Shown: piece after piece, positions 36,561-44,132 of the stretch
How the letters are laid out: every line of letters begins with the position of its first letter
Numbering within the stretch: position 1 is the first letter of the stretch
Source: an uncultured Kangiella sp.
Lineage (GTDB): Bacteria; Pseudomonadota; Gammaproteobacteria; Enterobacterales; Kangiellaceae
Assembly (NCBI GenBank): GCA_950096615.1
Contig: CATNCP010000020.1
Coordinates: forward strand, 1 to 50,807
Length of the DNA stretch: 50,807 nt
Direction: 5' to 3'
Made by a program: the position numbers and the translations under genes
Notes under the pieces: generated by a model
Told to the model about the DNA's origin: nothing
The model's database searches: none
Seen by the model: the letters and a program-made list of their open reading frames with translations, nothing else

Positions 36561-37487
36561 ATGAATAAAAAAGGAATAGCCGTACTATTTCTGAGCGCTT
36601 TAACAGTCGTTGTATTGTTCTACTTTTTTTTCGACATTAACCAGATTAGGGACTCAGAGCAATTACCTGAGAGTATTGAGAGTAGAGAGACGAATCAAGT
36701 TGGCAACGAAGACGATCTACGAGATACCGTAAAAGTCTCTTCAGATAAAAGAGATTCTGAAGATCAACACTTAGCAAAAAGCACAACAACTTTAGAGGTA
36801 GAAGAAGTTTGCCAGCTAGTAGAAAAATATAATGACTGGTATCCAGAAGGAGAGCACTACACATCAATAAAGTTGATGGAAGAGTCAAATCGTTGGGCTT
36901 TTGCCAGAGGCTACTACAACACGGCTTACGGCGATGAGCGTTCTACATACGGTAGCTCAAATGATTACAGCTATCAGTCACTTGATAACTTGGAGGTGAT
37001 GGCAAAGTCTGGTGATGCTGAAGCTAATGCGAGATTAGCATACCGTTTAGCAAACTCTAGTCATCAAGAAGCTATAAAAAAGGCACAACCATACTGTCAG
37101 CAAGCATTGATTGATGGATATACAGCCAGTATTCATTGTTTAGCGGCGCCATTGGCAAGTCAAATAAATGCTTTGCAGGGGAATTTTTCTGACAAAGAAG
37201 AGCTGAAAAAACTAGAAACACGTTATGAAGCCTGGAAACTTGTGGCTGTAGAGTTGGACGATCCTCTGGCAAAACAGATGCTGGAGTGGGCTGTAGCTGG
37301 GTATGTAACAGAGATAAATTCCGGGAATGCAAAAAGGGAGGCCCAAAGAATGATCGTAGAAATAAAGCAAAAACGTGATTACAGTGAGGTAATCCAGCGA
37401 GAATATCCTGAATTACCAGAGTTAGCGGCTTATATGTTTAATAAAGGTTCTGCTAGCTATGAGAGAATCAATGCCTGTTTCAAATAA
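36561..37487 (+). CDS. Membrane-anchored unknown protein X2 (paralogue of X1)
   Basis: A 308-residue protein with the same plan as X1: membrane anchor (about 7-25), charged spacer, then CQLVEKYNDWYPEGE, WAFARGYY, MAKSGDAEANARLAYRL and AQPYCQQALIDGYTA. It is more A+T-rich than X1 and than the flanking ubi genes, with many AAA/GAA/ATA codons, suggesting later divergence or acquisition. Its 3' end overlaps the start of ubiI by 17-29 bases depending on the start used there. The pair is a tandem duplication inside a conserved operon. Function unknown. Confidence 0.75.
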   Translation: MNKKGIAVLFLSALTVVVLFYFFFDINQIRDSEQLPESIESRETNQVGNEDDLRDTVKVSSDKRDSEDQHLAKSTTTLEVEEVCQLVEKYNDWYPEGEHYTSIKLMEESNRWAFARGYYNTAYGDERSTYGSSNDYSYQSLDNLEVMAKSGDAEANARLAYRLANSSHQEAIKKAQPYCQQALIDGYTASIHCLAAPLASQINALQGNFSDKEELKKLETRYEAWKLVAVELDDPLAKQMLEWAVAGYVTEINSGNAKREAQRMIVEIKQKRDYSEVIQREYPELPELAAYMFNKGSASYERINACFK

Positions 37488-38679
37488 CCGACAGCCAAAA
37501 TTGGATTATGACGTCATCGTCGTTGGTGGCGGTATGGTGGGACTGGCGTTAATTGCGAAGTTATCGCAGCTCGATCTTCGTGTGGCAGTGATTGACCCCA
37601 AACCTGTAGAGCTTGAATGGGAAGAGGGCACGATTGACCCACGTGTTAGTGCGATTACCCGAGCCAGCCAACAGCTATTCCAGGATATCGATGCATGGCA
37701 GCTTATCAATGATCAAGATAAGTCTGCGTATCAACGAATGTTTGTGTGGGATGGTGAGTCGTCACGCGGCAAGATTGAGTTCGATGCGAACTTAATTGCT
37801 GAGCCGAATTTAGGGCATATCATTGAAAATCGAGTGTTAAGGCGCGCGCTGTTTCAGTCGATTGAAAGAGAGCGCCATGTTGACTGGTTGTGTCCAGAGA
37901 AGTGCCAAGCGGTCGACTATCAAGACAATCATGCAGAGCTTACGCTCGTGTCAGGTAAACGAATAAAATCGTCGTTGCTGGTAGCGGCCGATGGTGCCTT
38001 TTCATGGCTGCGTAAAGCCAGCGACGTCGGGCAGGAGCAGCAAGCGTATGGCCATAAAGCTATCGTCTGCACTGTTAAAACAGAAAAGGCGCACCAGCAA
38101 ACCGCTTGGCAACGATTCGATCATCATGGCCCCTTAGCTTTTTTACCGTTGAATGATTCATCATTATGTTCGATAGTTTGGTCGGTGGATGAGTCTTTTG
38201 CCGAAGAATTGCTATCTTTAGAGCCCCAAGATTTTGAGAAGCGGCTGACACAAACCTTCGAGTCGACTTTAGGTGCCGTTAGCGTAGAAAGCTCGCCTGT
38301 TGCTTTCCCACTGTTTGAGCGAACCGCAGACACCATGGCGCAGCATAGGTTGGCGTTAATCGGTGATGCTGCACACACGATCCATCCGTTGGCAGGTCAG
38401 GGTGTAAATCTTGGTTTTGCGGATGCTTTGGAGTTAGCTAACGCCATTGAAGTATCGTTGAAAAAAGGCGCTGATATTGGCTTAAAACATCGATTAAGAC
38501 CTTTTGAGCGGGCTCGCAAGTCTGAAACGAAGACGATGCAGTTGGCGATGCAGGGCTTTAAGCGATTGTTTGAGCAAGAAATTCCAGCCTTACAGATGGC
38601 GCGGAGTTATGGTTTAGCGTTGACAGATAAGCACCCTATCCTTAAACAAAAGCTTATCCGCAAAGCGATGGGACTTTAA
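37471..38679 (+). CDS. ubiI: UbiI/VisC-family ubiquinone biosynthesis hydroxylase
   Basis: A 402-residue FAD monooxygenase of the UbiH/UbiI/UbiF family, responsible for a ring hydroxylation (C5 for UbiI). Motifs are VIVVGGGMVGLAL near the N terminus, DGAFSWLRK, and LIGDAAHTIHPLAGQGVNLGFADALEL. The GD-x-A-H form is shared by UbiI and UbiF; the location after ubiH favours UbiI. An ATG four codons upstream (37459) is equally placed. It overlaps the end of X2. It ends the operon and is followed by the Fur-controlled iron transport promoter. Confidence 0.9.
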   Translation: MPVSNNRQPKLDYDVIVVGGGMVGLALIAKLSQLDLRVAVIDPKPVELEWEEGTIDPRVSAITRASQQLFQDIDAWQLINDQDKSAYQRMFVWDGESSRGKIEFDANLIAEPNLGHIIENRVLRRALFQSIERERHVDWLCPEKCQAVDYQDNHAELTLVSGKRIKSSLLVAADGAFSWLRKASDVGQEQQAYGHKAIVCTVKTEKAHQQTAWQRFDHHGPLAFLPLNDSSLCSIVWSVDESFAEELLSLEPQDFEKRLTQTFESTLGAVSVESSPVAFPLFERTADTMAQHRLALIGDAAHTIHPLAGQGVNLGFADALELANAIEVSLKKGADIGLKHRLRPFERARKSETKTMQLAMQGFKRLFEQEIPALQMARSYGLALTDKHPILKQKLIRKAMGL

Positions 38680-38708
38680 GTTAAAACGTCATTGTCATAA
38701 AACTCTAC

Positions 38709-38737
38709 TTGAAATGATAAATGATAATAATTATCAT
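38709..38737 (+). promoter_or_regulatory. Promoter of the iron-transport genes
   Basis: TTGAAA (38709-38714) and TATCAT (38732-38737) with 17-base spacing. The -10 box lies inside the Fur box, as expected for iron repression. Confidence 0.7.
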
Positions 38738-38739
38738 TT
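38719..38739. promoter_or_regulatory. Fur box
   Basis: A perfect palindrome with arms AAATGATAA and TTATCATTT around three bases. It contains the Fur hexamer pair GATAAT-A-ATTATC without mismatch. It covers the -10 box of the promoter for the iron-binding protein gene, so Fe2+-Fur should repress transcription. Confidence 0.9.
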
Positions 38740-38779
38740 GTGCATTGCAATTCTACGGGATACTCCCAGGATATTTTAA

Positions 38780-39871
38780 ATGAAAACAATGAATAAATGG
38801 CTTGTGGCGCTAGCAGTTGGTTCTGCTTTATCGCTGAGTGCTTGTGGTGATACTGAGCAAGAGAAACAAACTGCTAGTGAGCAGAAAAACGTTGCTGAAA
38901 CAAAGTCTCCAGCAGCTGAAAAGCCAGCTGATGAGAAAAAAGAGATCGTGGTCTATTCATCGCGCAAAGAGCACCTGATTAAACCGTTCTTCGAGCAGTT
39001 CACGAAAGAAACTGGAGTTCCAGTGGTTTACATCACAGATGGCGCGGCACCGCTTATCAGCCGTCTAAAAGCTGAGGGTGAGCGTTCGCCAGCGGATATC
39101 TTGATGACGGTTGATGCCGGTAACTTATGGCAGGCGACTCAAGAAGACATTTTACAGCCGATAGAATCAGATGTTCTCGAAAGCAATATCCCAGAAAGTC
39201 TGCAAGATCCGAATAATGAGTGGTATGGCTTAACGGTTCGTGCACGTACTATTGTTTACAGCAAAGAGCGTGTTAACCCTGAAGAATTAACGACTTATGA
39301 AGCGCTGGGCGATGAGCAGTGGAAAGGTCGCCTGTGTTTGAGAACGTCTAAGAAGGTTTACAATCAGTCGCTCGTAGCCATGCTAATCGCCCGTCATGGC
39401 GAAGAAAAGGCGCAACAAATTGTCGAAGGCTGGGTCGGTAACTTAGCAACGGATCCGTTTTCGAATGATACTAAAGTGATGAATGCTATCGAGGCTGGTG
39501 CCTGTGACGTAGGTGTTGTGAATACTTATTACTTTGGTCGTTTGGAGAAGGAAAACCCAGAAATACCACTAGCCTTATTCTGGCCTAACCAAGAGACGTC
39601 AGGTGTACACGTCAATATCTCTGGCGCGGGAATTACCAAGCACTCTTCTAATGTCGCAAATGCGATAAAGCTGTTAGAATGGCTATCGAGCGCAGAAGCG
39701 CAACAAATGTACGCGGGCCATAATATGGAATACCCAGCGAACCCAGAGATTAAGCCTGTTCCAGAGGTGGAAGCTTGGGGAAGTTTCAAAGCGGATGATA
39801 TGAACTTATCAAAAGCAGGTGAGCTTCAACCACAAGCGGTTAAAGTGATGGACAGAGCAGGTTATAAATAA
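38780..39871 (+). CDS. Fe(3+) ABC transporter substrate-binding lipoprotein
   Basis: A 363-residue iron-binding protein of the FbpA/FutA type. The N terminus is a lipoprotein signal with lipobox L19-S-A-C22, followed by a charged linker. The binding domain begins with EIVVYSSRKEH and contains VYITDGAAPL, the TVDAGNLWQA segment and VVNTYYFGRL, whose adjacent tyrosines coordinate ferric iron in the family. GVHVNISGAGI is also typical. It is preceded by a promoter with an overlapping Fur box and followed by the permease gene. A second ATG at codon 4 is possible. Confidence 0.93.
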   Translation: MKTMNKWLVALAVGSALSLSACGDTEQEKQTASEQKNVAETKSPAAEKPADEKKEIVVYSSRKEHLIKPFFEQFTKETGVPVVYITDGAAPLISRLKAEGERSPADILMTVDAGNLWQATQEDILQPIESDVLESNIPESLQDPNNEWYGLTVRARTIVYSKERVNPEELTTYEALGDEQWKGRLCLRTSKKVYNQSLVAMLIARHGEEKAQQIVEGWVGNLATDPFSNDTKVMNAIEAGACDVGVVNTYYFGRLEKENPEIPLALFWPNQETSGVHVNISGAGITKHSSNVANAIKLLEWLSSAEAQQMYAGHNMEYPANPEIKPVPEVEAWGSFKADDMNLSKAGELQPQAVKVMDRAGYK

Positions 39872-39897
39872 ACATTATTGACCCTGATAAAGAACAC

Positions 39898-41547
39898 TTG
39901 CAGAACAAAACATCATTAAACTCAACTGTAACTGACGCCAGCGATCATCGCTGGCGTCAGCGTATGGGCGCTTGGTTACCGGCTGTACTATTATCGGCAG
40001 TGTTTGCAATTTGCATCATGCCGCTGGTACCACTGCTAGCATCTTGGGGGCAAGTTGAGTCAGAATTGTGGTCACACTTGTGGCAGACAGAACTCCCTGA
40101 ACTATTTTCTAATACGCTGATTCTTATCGCGCTGGTTGGTATTGCGAGCTTTTTGTTAGGCGTGAGTTTGGCCTGGCTGGTGGTGATGTACGACTTCCCC
40201 GGAAGAAGTATCTTGCAGTGGGGGTTGATGTTACCCCTAGCGATACCGCCTTATATTTTAGCCTTTGTGCTATTGGGCTTTACCGATTTTGGTGGCCCAT
40301 TACAGCAGTTTCTATTCTCAATAGGCCTTGGTATTGAATGGCTACCGGATATGCGTAACCCGTTGGGAGTGGGGCTGGTCTTTACCTTGTCGCTATATCC
40401 GTACGTCTATCTTCTGATGCGCAGTGCTTTACAGCGTAAAGGGCGCTCCAGTTATGAGAGTGCGCGTACTCTGGGCTACAGCAAGGCCGGTGCGTTTTGG
40501 CGACTGGTCATTCCGTTAACGCGTCCAGCCTGGGTCGCCGGTTTGGCTTTGGTCTTGATGGAAACCTTGGCTGACTTTGGCGCGGTCAGTATTTTTAATT
40601 ACAACACCTTTACCACCGCCGTGTATAAATCCTGGTACGGATTTTACAGCCATGGCACAGCGGCACAGCTTGCCTGCTTGTTGCTACTGTTTGTTAGTAT
40701 GGCGGTCATCGCAGAAAAGTGGGGGCGAGGTAAAGGGCGCTACGAACAATCGGGTGCGGCATTAAAGCAATATCGCCAGCGGTTAACGGGCCTTTGGGGA
40801 TTTTTGGCGCAAGTCGGAGCATGGTCTGTGTTCGCTCTAGGCTTTATTTTACCCGTGACTCAGCTGATGTACTGGGTCGTTAGCAGTTTTGAACAGCACA
40901 CAGAAGGAACTATCGATCTGCTACTAAACACGGTTTTGTTGGCGGTTTTGGCAGCAGCGATTACATTGCTCGTCGCTGGTATTATGGTGTGGGCACAACG
41001 CCAAAAGCAGACTAAAGCGAGAAGTGTTATGACCGAATTCTCGCAGCTGGGTTATGCCATGCCGGGAACCGTTTTAGCGGTCGGGATCATGATGGCGCTA
41101 AATGGTATTGATAGTTGGATCGCGGACATTATGGATGATCAGAGCCAATGGTTGGCGACAGGGTTGTTTGCGCTGCTACTTGCTTACGTGATTCGCTTCT
41201 TAAGAATCGGTTATGGGCCACTGTCGAGTTCGATGGGGCAAATCAAGCCGAGTGTCGTCGAAACGGCGGGTATTCTCGGCGCTGGAAAGCGCGAGAGACT
41301 ATTCCGAGTGTATATCCCATTATTGCGACCAGGCGTCTTTACCGCATTGTTATTGGTATTTGTTGAAGTCATGAAAGAGATGCCAGCGACATTAATCCTG
41401 CGTACCTACGGCTGGGACACCTTGGCGGTGAGGATCTACGAACTGAGCGCCGAAGGCCAGTGGGAGCTGACCTCGTTACCGGCGATCATGTTAGTCGCCG
41501 TGGGTATTATTCCAGTCATTCTGTTGATCAAGAAGAGTGAGCTTTAG
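39898..41547 (+). CDS. Iron ABC transporter permease (FbpB type)
   Basis: A 549-residue inner-membrane permease with two fused BPD_transp_1 halves, about twelve helices. The two EAA loops that contact the ATPase are SARTLGYSKAGAFWRLVIP and TAGILGAGKRERLFRVYIP. The best long start is a TTG at 39898 with a weak Shine-Dalgarno. The first ATG (39964) would shorten it by 22 residues and would place the palindrome 39932-39960 outside the coding region. The ATPase gene is not downstream, so the transporter needs a subunit encoded elsewhere. The 3' end overlaps the convergent lipoprotein gene by 20 bases. Confidence 0.9.
   Translation: MQNKTSLNSTVTDASDHRWRQRMGAWLPAVLLSAVFAICIMPLVPLLASWGQVESELWSHLWQTELPELFSNTLILIALVGIASFLLGVSLAWLVVMYDFPGRSILQWGLMLPLAIPPYILAFVLLGFTDFGGPLQQFLFSIGLGIEWLPDMRNPLGVGLVFTLSLYPYVYLLMRSALQRKGRSSYESARTLGYSKAGAFWRLVIPLTRPAWVAGLALVLMETLADFGAVSIFNYNTFTTAVYKSWYGFYSHGTAAQLACLLLLFVSMAVIAEKWGRGKGRYEQSGAALKQYRQRLTGLWGFLAQVGAWSVFALGFILPVTQLMYWVVSSFEQHTEGTIDLLLNTVLLAVLAAAITLLVAGIMVWAQRQKQTKARSVMTEFSQLGYAMPGTVLAVGIMMALNGIDSWIADIMDDQSQWLATGLFALLLAYVIRFLRIGYGPLSSSMGQIKPSVVETAGILGAGKRERLFRVYIPLLRPGVFTALLLVFVEVMKEMPATLILRTYGWDTLAVRIYELSAEGQWELTSLPAIMLVAVGIIPVILLIKKSEL
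39932..39960. repeat. Perfect 14-bp-arm palindrome at the start of the permease gene
   Basis: The arms CTGACGCCAGCGAT and ATCGCTGGCGTCAG flank a single base. It lies 60 bases after the stop of the binding-protein gene and 3 bases before the first ATG of the permease. No T run follows. It may be an RNA hairpin that protects the 3' end of the binding-protein mRNA and lowers permease expression, as intergenic hairpins do in other ABC operons. Confidence 0.65.
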
Positions 41548-42001
41548 GAAGGTAGCCGGAACAGTTTTCTAAAAAGTCTACAGCCGGTTGTTTGTCGTCA
41601 GAGTATGAGTAAGTTTTAATTTCAACTACAGCTGCTGATTTTGTTGGGTTGTGTTTTGTTGGATTCCACTTCATTGAACGATACTTCTTGGCTGTAGAGA
41701 ATAATTGCTGTTTATCCCCGAAGTGATGAGAAATGGCCACTTCTTCGGTTTCACCGTTCTGGTTGATTCCAACTAGCACTGTGGAACATGACGGTTTGAA
41801 TTTGAAGCCAGATGAAACTATTTTCAGCTTAACTTTGCCACTTTCTTGGGTAACTTGCTCCCACATAGGCTTAGACTTTGTGAGTTTCCCATCTTGATAG
41901 TTAATGTATTGAATTTCTGAGCTAAGTTGTTTTTTTTCTACAAATGAACTGCAAGAAGCGATTGATACGAGTGTTGCTACACCTAAAACTATAATTTTCA
42001 T
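41528..42001 (-). CDS. Small lipoprotein, possibly with a TonB C-terminal-like fold
   Basis: A 157-residue protein starting at the ATG at 42001, which has AAAGGA 9 bases upstream and opens a lipoprotein signal (lipobox S-I-A-S-C at about 13-17). The middle and C terminus (KPSCSTVLVGINQNGETEEVA split by family-like spacing, then YRSMKWNP, and a VVEIKTYSY end strand) resemble the TonB C-terminal domain in order: strand, helix with K-x-x-R-x-x-x-W, last strand. That fold call is inference. It overlaps the iron permease gene tail to tail by 20 bases, a position that could give antisense effects. Confidence 0.65.
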   Translation of the reverse strand: MKIIVLGVATLVSIASCSSFVEKKQLSSEIQYINYQDGKLTKSKPMWEQVTQESGKVKLKIVSSGFKFKPSCSTVLVGINQNGETEEVAISHHFGDKQQLFSTAKKYRSMKWNPTKHNPTKSAAVVEIKTYSYSDDKQPAVDFLENCSGYLPKAHSS

Positions 42002-42131
42002 GATTATTATTCCTTTGAGATTTCGACTGTAGAAAGTAAACATTGGCAAAACAAAAGTCAATCTAGAGGGGGGGTTATACAGTTAGGTAATAAGCGAGGC
42101 GTTTTTACTGGTCTGACACTCGCCTTTTGGG

Positions 42132-42160
42132 TTCTTTTGTCGCTAGAACCCCTGTATAAT
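42132..42160 (+). promoter_or_regulatory. Probable gcvT promoter
   Basis: A perfect TATAAT (42155-42160) lies 46 bases before the start codon, with a poor -35 box (TTCTTT, 17-base spacing). No glycine riboswitch signature is present in the short leader. Confidence 0.5.
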
Positions 42161-42205
42161 CATGCGCCATTATTCCCATTAAATTCGTAAAGGAACGGTC
42201 TCGTT

Positions 42206-43294
42206 ATGGGTAGCAAAACACCTTTATATCAAGCTCATGTTGATGCTGAGGCTCGCATTGTAGATTTCGGTGGCTGGGATATGCCGCTAAATTATGGTTC
42301 ACAGATTGATGAACATGCCGCAGTACGTGGAACAGCCGGCATGTTTGACGTATCTCACATGACCATTGTTGAGATTAAAGGCAGTGAAGCAAAGCCTTAT
42401 CTGCAATATTTATTGGCAAATGACGTCGCCAAGCTGCAAGAGTCTGGCAAAGCGCTTTATACCGGCATGTTGAACGAAGATGGTGGCGTAATTGACGATC
42501 TTATCGTTTATTACTTAAATGATGCCCACTATCGGGTTGTGGTGAATGCCGCCACTCGGGAGAAAGATTTGGCTTGGTTGGAGAATGTTGCGCAGCAGTT
42601 TGATGTGTCCGTTGAAGAACGTTCTGATCTAGCGATTATTGCCGTGCAAGGCCCAGAAGCGATTGAGAAAGCTCAGTCAGTGATGACTGATGAGCAGAAA
42701 GAAGCAGTGGCTGGTCTAAAACCTTTCGTTGCAGCTTATGCTGGCGACTTGTTCGTAGCGCGTACCGGTTACACGGGCGAAGACGGCTATGAGATTTTGG
42801 TTCCAGACAATAAAGCTATTGAGTTATGGAGTGCCTTGGTCGAAGCTGGTGTTAAACCGTGCGGTTTAGCAGCACGCGATACCTTGCGTCTCGAAGCGGG
42901 CATGAACCTGTACGGCCACGATATGGATGAAACGGTATCACCGCTTGAAGCTAATATGGGCTGGACTATTGCATGGGAGCCAGAAGGCCGCGACTTTGTC
43001 GGGCGTAAAGCGCTAACAGAGCAGAAGGCTAACGGTATTCCGCGCAAGTTGATTGGTCTGGTACTTGATGGCAAAGGCATTATGCGCGAAGGGCAAGAGG
43101 TTGTTGTTAATGATGAAGTGGTTGGCGTCGTCACGTCTGGCACTATGTCGCCGACAACCGGCAAAAGCATCGCGATGGCACGAGTTCAACGTTCAGTCGA
43201 CGCTGAAGAAGTCTTAGTGCAGGTTCGCAAGAAGCAAATTCCAGCAAAAGTCGTTAAGCCTAGCTTCGTGCGTAAAGGTAAGTCATTGATTTAG
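42206..43294 (+). CDS. gcvT: Glycine cleavage system T protein (aminomethyltransferase)
   Basis: A 362-residue THF-dependent enzyme that releases ammonia from the aminomethyl-lipoyl H protein and forms 5,10-methylene-THF. Recognised from [33 protein letters not shown], the catalytic Asp segment, [13 protein letters not shown] and [16 protein letters not shown]. The length is like E. coli GcvT (364). It is preceded by AAAGGAA and a good -10 box, and followed by gcvH after 137 bases with its own promoter-like sequence. Confidence 0.97.
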   Translation: MGSKTPLYQAHVDAEARIVDFGGWDMPLNYGSQIDEHAAVRGTAGMFDVSHMTIVEIKGSEAKPYLQYLLANDVAKLQESGKALYTGMLNEDGGVIDDLIVYYLNDAHYRVVVNAATREKDLAWLENVAQQFDVSVEERSDLAIIAVQGPEAIEKAQSVMTDEQKEAVAGLKPFVAAYAGDLFVARTGYTGEDGYEILVPDNKAIELWSALVEAGVKPCGLAARDTLRLEAGMNLYGHDMDETVSPLEANMGWTIAWEPEGRDFVGRKALTEQKANGIPRKLIGLVLDGKGIMREGQEVVVNDEVVGVVTSGTMSPTTGKSIAMARVQRSVDAEEVLVQVRKKQIPAKVVKPSFVRKGKSLI

Positions 43295-43338
43295 TGTAGG
43301 CTAAATACGACTCCTAAAAGAGCTTAGCCGCCCGAGTA

Positions 43339-43374
43339 TAAACGCTTGGGCAGCGTTTAACTTTGATATACAAT
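43339..43374 (+). promoter_or_regulatory. gcvH promoter with an overlapping palindrome
   Basis: TTGGGC (43346-43351) and TACAAT (43369-43374) have a 17-base spacer. An 8-bp perfect inverted repeat, TAAACGCT (43339-43346) and AGCGTTTA (43352-43359), covers the -35 box and looks like an operator. Confidence 0.5.
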
Positions 43375-43431
43375 ACGATTAATTTTTGAACTGATAGATT
43401 GCCCTGGCGGGTGGCTATAGAGGAAGAGACA

Positions 43432-43818
43432 ATGAGCCAAATTCCAGCAGAATTAAAATATGTATCAAGCCACGAGTGGATCCGTGACGAAGGTGACGGC
43501 ATTGTAACCGTTGGTATTACTGAGCACGCGCAAGAGTTGCTTGGTGATGTGGTGTTTGTAGAAGCGCCAGAAGTGGATAGCGAAGTTGATGTAGAAGACG
43601 AAATCGCAGTGGTTGAGTCGGTAAAAGCTGCGTCAGATATCTATGCGCCATTAGCGGGCACAATCACTGAAGTGAATGAAGAGCTGGAAGATTCGCCAGA
43701 ATTGATTAACAGCGACCCTTACGGTGACGGCTGGATGTTCAAAATGAAGATTGATTCGGGTGATTTGGATTCGTTAATGTCGGCAGAGGATTATGCCGAG
43801 GAAATCGCTGACGAATAA
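43432..43818 (+). CDS. gcvH: Glycine cleavage system H protein
   Basis: A 128-residue lipoyl carrier that shuttles the aminomethyl group between P, T and L proteins. The lipoylated lysine is in [14 protein letters not shown], and the typical opening is [10 protein letters not shown]. The start at 43432 is supported by GAGGAAGAG just upstream; an in-frame ATG 11 codons earlier has no such site. It lies between gcvT and gcvP, but 314 bases separate it from gcvP. The L protein (dihydrolipoamide dehydrogenase) is encoded elsewhere. Confidence 0.97.
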   Translation: MSQIPAELKYVSSHEWIRDEGDGIVTVGITEHAQELLGDVVFVEAPEVDSEVDVEDEIAVVESVKAASDIYAPLAGTITEVNEELEDSPELINSDPYGDGWMFKMKIDSGDLDSLMSAEDYAEEIADE

Positions 43819-43930
43819 ATTATTGGCTCATAGCTTCGTTAAATGCATCAATAACTCAGTTCGTTTAACCTAAAGTAAACGTCGCCTCGTTATTAATACA
43901 TTTGCCTTGCTCTGAACGCAATAATCATTT
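43817..43930. repeat. Nested palindromic element after gcvH
   Basis: The outer arms AAATTATTG (43817-43825) and CAATAATCATTT (43919-43930) enclose a 15-base inverted repeat with 13 matches (43841-43855 with 43889-43903). Innermost are CGTTTA/TAAACG (43862-43867 and 43876-43881). The plan is the same as that of the element between gap and pgk, including outer arms ending in ATTATTG/CAATAAT. No open reading frame of note is inside. Confidence 0.5.
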
Positions 43931-44053
43931 GGTTGGTGGGTTTTCTAAATTTTTCAGAGTTGGAGCTAAATGCTTCAATTCTTTTGATTATAAGATGGGT
44001 TAGCCGTGAGGTATAACTCATTGATCACCAAGCGTAGGTGATAACTTTTAAGG

Positions 44054-44077
44054 GCCTCGAGTTGTTCGAGGCTTTTT
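44054..44077 (+). terminator. Intrinsic terminator 55 bases upstream of gcvP
   Basis: Stem GCCTCGA/TCGAGGC with loop GTTGT and 5 T. It ends the gcvH transcript or acts as an attenuator for gcvP, since little room remains for a promoter between it and the gcvP start. Confidence 0.7.
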
Positions 44078-44132
44078 CGATTAAACAGTTTATGCAGATC
44101 GGCATAATTGAAATTGATAGGTCGCGACCAGT

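Noticed and set aside
42062-42205. Glycine riboswitch before gcvT
   Set aside because: The leader after the -10 box is under 50 bases and has no tandem glycine-aptamer core.
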